Source: Planctomycetaceae bacterium (GTDB lineage Bacteria; Planctomycetota; Planctomycetia; Pirellulales; Thermoguttaceae). From it: 7,903 bases of DNA. A program made the translations under genes and the position numbers. Of this stretch, positions 6,399-7,903 are shown piece by piece. A model generated the notes under the pieces. It saw only the letters and a program-made list of their open reading frames with translations. It searched no databases and was not told the DNA's origin. Each line of letters begins with the position of its first letter. Position 1 is the first letter of the stretch. Where the stretch lies: NCBI GenBank assembly GCA_009783865.1, contig WRCR01000170.1:1-7903 (forward strand), given 5' to 3'.

Positions 6399-7472
6399 TC
6401 ACTCCTCCGGCGCATCCGTGAAGATTTCCTCAGAACCCTTCTCGGCAATTTCTGCCGTTATTTCCGCCCGAAGTTTTTCCGTGAAATCGGGATTATCTAT
6501 CAGATATTGTTTCGCTTTTTCCCGTCCTTGTGCGATGTTTTGCTCGCCGTAACGCAGCCACGCACCGGACTTTGTGATTTTTTTCTGCGCTACTGCTAAA
6601 TCAAGGAGGTCGCCTTCATAACTGATTCCGTTGGCAAACATCATGTCGAATTCAGTGGAACGGAACGGCGGCGCAACCTTGTTCTTGACAACTTTCGCTT
6701 TGACCCGTTGACCGATGATGTTGTCTCCTTCTTTAACTTGTCCGACTTTGCGGACATCAATTCGGCAAGAGGCGGCAAACTTCAGTGCTTGTCCGCCGGA
6801 AGTCGTTTCAGGACTGCCGAACATAACGCCGATTTTCATACGTATCTGGTTAATGAAAATCAAGCACGTTTTTGACTTGCTGATGATGCCGGTTAGTTTC
6901 CGCATTGCCTGGCTCATCAGGCGTGCTTGCGCGCCCATAACGGCATCGCCCATCTCGCCTTCGAGTTCTTTTTTCGGCACGAGGGCGGCAACGGAATCGA
7001 CGACGATAATATCGATTGCATTGGATTTAACCAGTGTTTCCACGATATTTAGTGCTTCTTCGCCGTTTCCCGGCTGCGAAACGAGGAGCGTATCCAAATC
7101 AACGCCGAGTTTTTTCGCCCAACTAGGGTCAAGAGCATGTTCAGCGTCAATGAAAGCCGCTATACCGCCGCTTTTTTGGGCGTTGGCAATGAGATGCAAT
7201 GTGAGAGTGGTTTTACCGCTGGATTCAGGACCATAAATTTCGATGATGCGTCCTTTTGGAACGCCGCAGCCGCCGAGAGCGATGTCCAGCGAAAGACAGC
7301 CGGTTGAAATGCCTTCAAGGGATGGTGCGCGGTCAATGCCGAGCGGCATGATTGCGCCTTCGCCGAATTCCTTTCCGATTTGGGCAACGGCGTTTTTCAA
7401 TTCGGGACGCGCTGCCAGAACGGCGTCGAATTTTGTTAATTTATCTTGTTTCGTTTCGGTTTTCTTTGCCAT
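6399..7472 (-). CDS. recA: Recombinase RecA
   Basis: RecA forms ATP-dependent filaments on single-stranded DNA, catalyses strand exchange and stimulates LexA self-cleavage. The 357-residue protein is full length. It has Walker A GPESSGKTT (81-89), the catalytic glutamate in DAEHALD (E111), Walker B VVDS (157-160), the L1 region EGEMGD (171-176), NQIRMKIGVMFG (208-219) and the L2 loop SPETTSGG (220-227), and an acidic tail ending DAPEE. There is no intein or frameshift. The ATG at 7472 gives the usual lysine-rich start and has no Shine-Dalgarno. A promoter lies about 50 bases upstream. No LexA-like box was evident to me. cas2 follows after one base, an unusual partner, since recX or tRNA-processing genes are more common. 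Confidence 0.98.
   Translation of the reverse strand: MAKKTETKQDKLTKFDAVLAARPELKNAVAQIGKEFGEGAIMPLGIDRAPSLEGISTGCLSLDIALGGCGVPKGRIIEIYGPESSGKTTLTLHLIANAQKSGGIAAFIDAEHALDPSWAKKLGVDLDTLLVSQPGNGEEALNIVETLVKSNAIDIIVVDSVAALVPKKELEGEMGDAVMGAQARLMSQAMRKLTGIISKSKTCLIFINQIRMKIGVMFGSPETTSGGQALKFAASCRIDVRKVGQVKEGDNIIGQRVKAKVVKNKVAPPFRSTEFDMMFANGISYEGDLLDLAVAQKKITKSGAWLRYGEQNIAQGREKAKQYLIDNPDFTEKLRAEITAEIAEKGSEEIFTDAPEE
6402..6408 (-). promoter_or_regulatory. Strong ribosome-binding site of cas2 inside the recA 3' end
   Basis: On the minus strand GGAGGAG precedes the cas2 ATG with a 4-base gap (6 bases from the GGAGG core). It is formed by the last recA codons, CCG-GAG-GAG-TGA. It is the only clear Shine-Dalgarno in the window and fixes the cas2 start. 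It implies that ribosomes finishing recA can reinitiate at cas2. Confidence 0.75.
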
Positions 7473-7524
7473 AGGGGTAATTTTGACTTATGGGTTGATT
7501 GAAATACGTAAAACAACATCACTC

Positions 7525-7556
7525 ATTTTATCGAGACAACGGGGAAAAACAATAGG
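7525..7556 (-). promoter_or_regulatory. Candidate promoter of recA-cas2
   Basis: On the minus strand CCTA directly precedes TTGTTT (7552-7547), then a 16-base spacer and TAAAAT (7530-7525). Initiation near 7518 gives a leader of about 46 bases. Its upstream edge lies two bases from the start of the rightward promoter motif at 7559. Confidence 0.55.
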
Positions 7557-7558
7557 AC

Positions 7559-7594
7559 GTTTCATCTTGCACATAAATACGAAAATGCTACAAT
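7559..7594 (+). promoter_or_regulatory. Candidate promoter of the RhuM-family gene
   Basis: GTTTCAT (7559-7565), then TTGCAC (7567-7572), a 16-base spacer and TACAAT (7589-7594). Initiation near 7601 would place the ATG at 7651 about 50 bases downstream. The element shares GTTTCAT, an ACGAAAAT stretch and ACAATGG with the promoter at 3502-3538. Confidence 0.6.
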
Positions 7595-7650
7595 GGCATC
7601 CGGTAAAACAAAAGAGCCGGAGATGGAACATTATTCCGAAACAATTTACG

Positions 7651-7903
7651 ATGACAAACGAAAACACACCCAATCAAGAAAGCAACCCGCCGGGCGGACA
7701 GATAATTCTCTATTCCGAAGGGCAGACGAACATCAACGTCCGCATAGAAGGCGAGACCGTCTGGCTGACGCAAAAGCACATGTCGGAACTGTACCAAGTC
7801 AGTGTGCCGACGATAAACCACCATTTGAGCGGCATTTACGAGGAAGGGGAATTGTCCCCAGATCGAACTATTAGAAAATATCTAATAGTTCAACTTGAGG
7901 GAA
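7651..7903 (+). CDS. RhuM-family (virulence RhuM) protein, N-terminal part, cut by the window edge
   Basis: The reading frame starting at 7651 gives 84 residues and is still open at the end. After a variable Asn/Pro-rich start come GGQIILYSEGQTNINVRIEGE (about 15-35), TVWLTQKHMSELYQVSVPTINHHL (about 37-59) and GIYEEGEL (61-68). This is the conserved N-terminal pattern of RhuM proteins, with a helix-turn-helix-like segment of the form WLTQ.MAELF.....NI..H. RhuM proteins are common on genomic islands and near restriction or toxin-like genes, but their biochemical role is poorly defined. The frame stays open upstream to an ATG at 7585. That start would lie before the predicted transcript start, so 7651 is preferred. 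There is no Shine-Dalgarno. The gene is divergent from recA. Confidence 0.85.
   Translation, partial: MTNENTPNQESNPPGGQIILYSEGQTNINVRIEGETVWLTQKHMSELYQVSVPTINHHLSGIYEEGELSPDRTIRKYLIVQLEG
7865..7891. other. Perfect 11-pair hairpin inside the RhuM coding sequence
   Basis: GAACTATTAGA (7865-7875) is exactly inverted as TCTAATAGTTC (7881-7891) around a 5-base loop, AAATA. It falls over codons encoding RTIRKYLIVQ, and the frame stays open through it. The stem is AT-rich and has no T-tract. It might be a chance consequence of codon choice, a recombination site or an attenuating RNA structure. Confidence 0.6.

Noticed and set aside
6398..6448. 17-residue N-terminal extension of Cas2
   Set aside because: It lies within recA, adds residues absent from Cas2 proteins, and the strong Shine-Dalgarno supports the start at 6397.
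7593..7874. 93-codon plus-strand ORF at the right end
   Set aside because: Its composition is low-information and Arg/His-rich. The overlapping frame from 7651 gives clear RhuM motifs, so this is an out-of-frame shadow.

Overview
The window looks like the chromosome of a gut- or sediment-type planctomycete (Planctomycetota, possibly a Pirellulales/Thermoguttaceae-like lineage). This is inferred from the flavour of the MoxR, RecA and bL33 proteins, from the near absence of Shine-Dalgarno sites (cas2 is the clear exception) and from the moderate base composition. I could run no database search, so the taxonomic call is moderate at best.

Layout, left to right. Positions 1-208 carry no gene but hold a nested set of inverted repeats and GC-rich palindromes abutting the recJ stop. 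Positions 209-2193 (minus strand) are a two-gene operon, rpmG (ribosomal protein bL33, only 56 codons) followed 11 bases later by recJ with a TTG start. Positions 2194-2428 are a divergent promoter region. Positions 2429-3475 (plus) encode a MoxR-family AAA+ ATPase without its usual DUF58/von Willebrand partners. A hairpin terminator and a promoter then lead into a 785-residue DNA adenine methyltransferase (3598-5955) that is probably a single-chain restriction-modification enzyme. About 63 bases around the terminator and promoter recur, diverged, on the far side of the methyltransferase gene (6038-6102), so that gene is bracketed by direct repeats. The right-hand copy overlaps the remains of a mini-ORF.

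On the minus strand, recA (6399-7472) runs into a complete cas2 of the subtype I-C kind (6107-6397). The two are separated by one base, and the cas2 ribosome-binding site lies inside the last recA codons. There is no cas1, no effector gene and no CRISPR array in the window, so this is an orphan cas2 attached to the recombinase gene. Back to back with the recA promoter is a promoter firing rightward into the start of a RhuM-family gene, which is cut by the window edge.

Functional picture: housekeeping repair and recombination genes (recJ, recA) are interleaved with defence or mobile-type genes (methyltransferase, cas2, RhuM). The most notable points are the recA-cas2 coupling, the repeats flanking the methyltransferase, and an extended -35 motif of the form C(A/C)T(A/C)TTG shared by six candidate promoters in the window.
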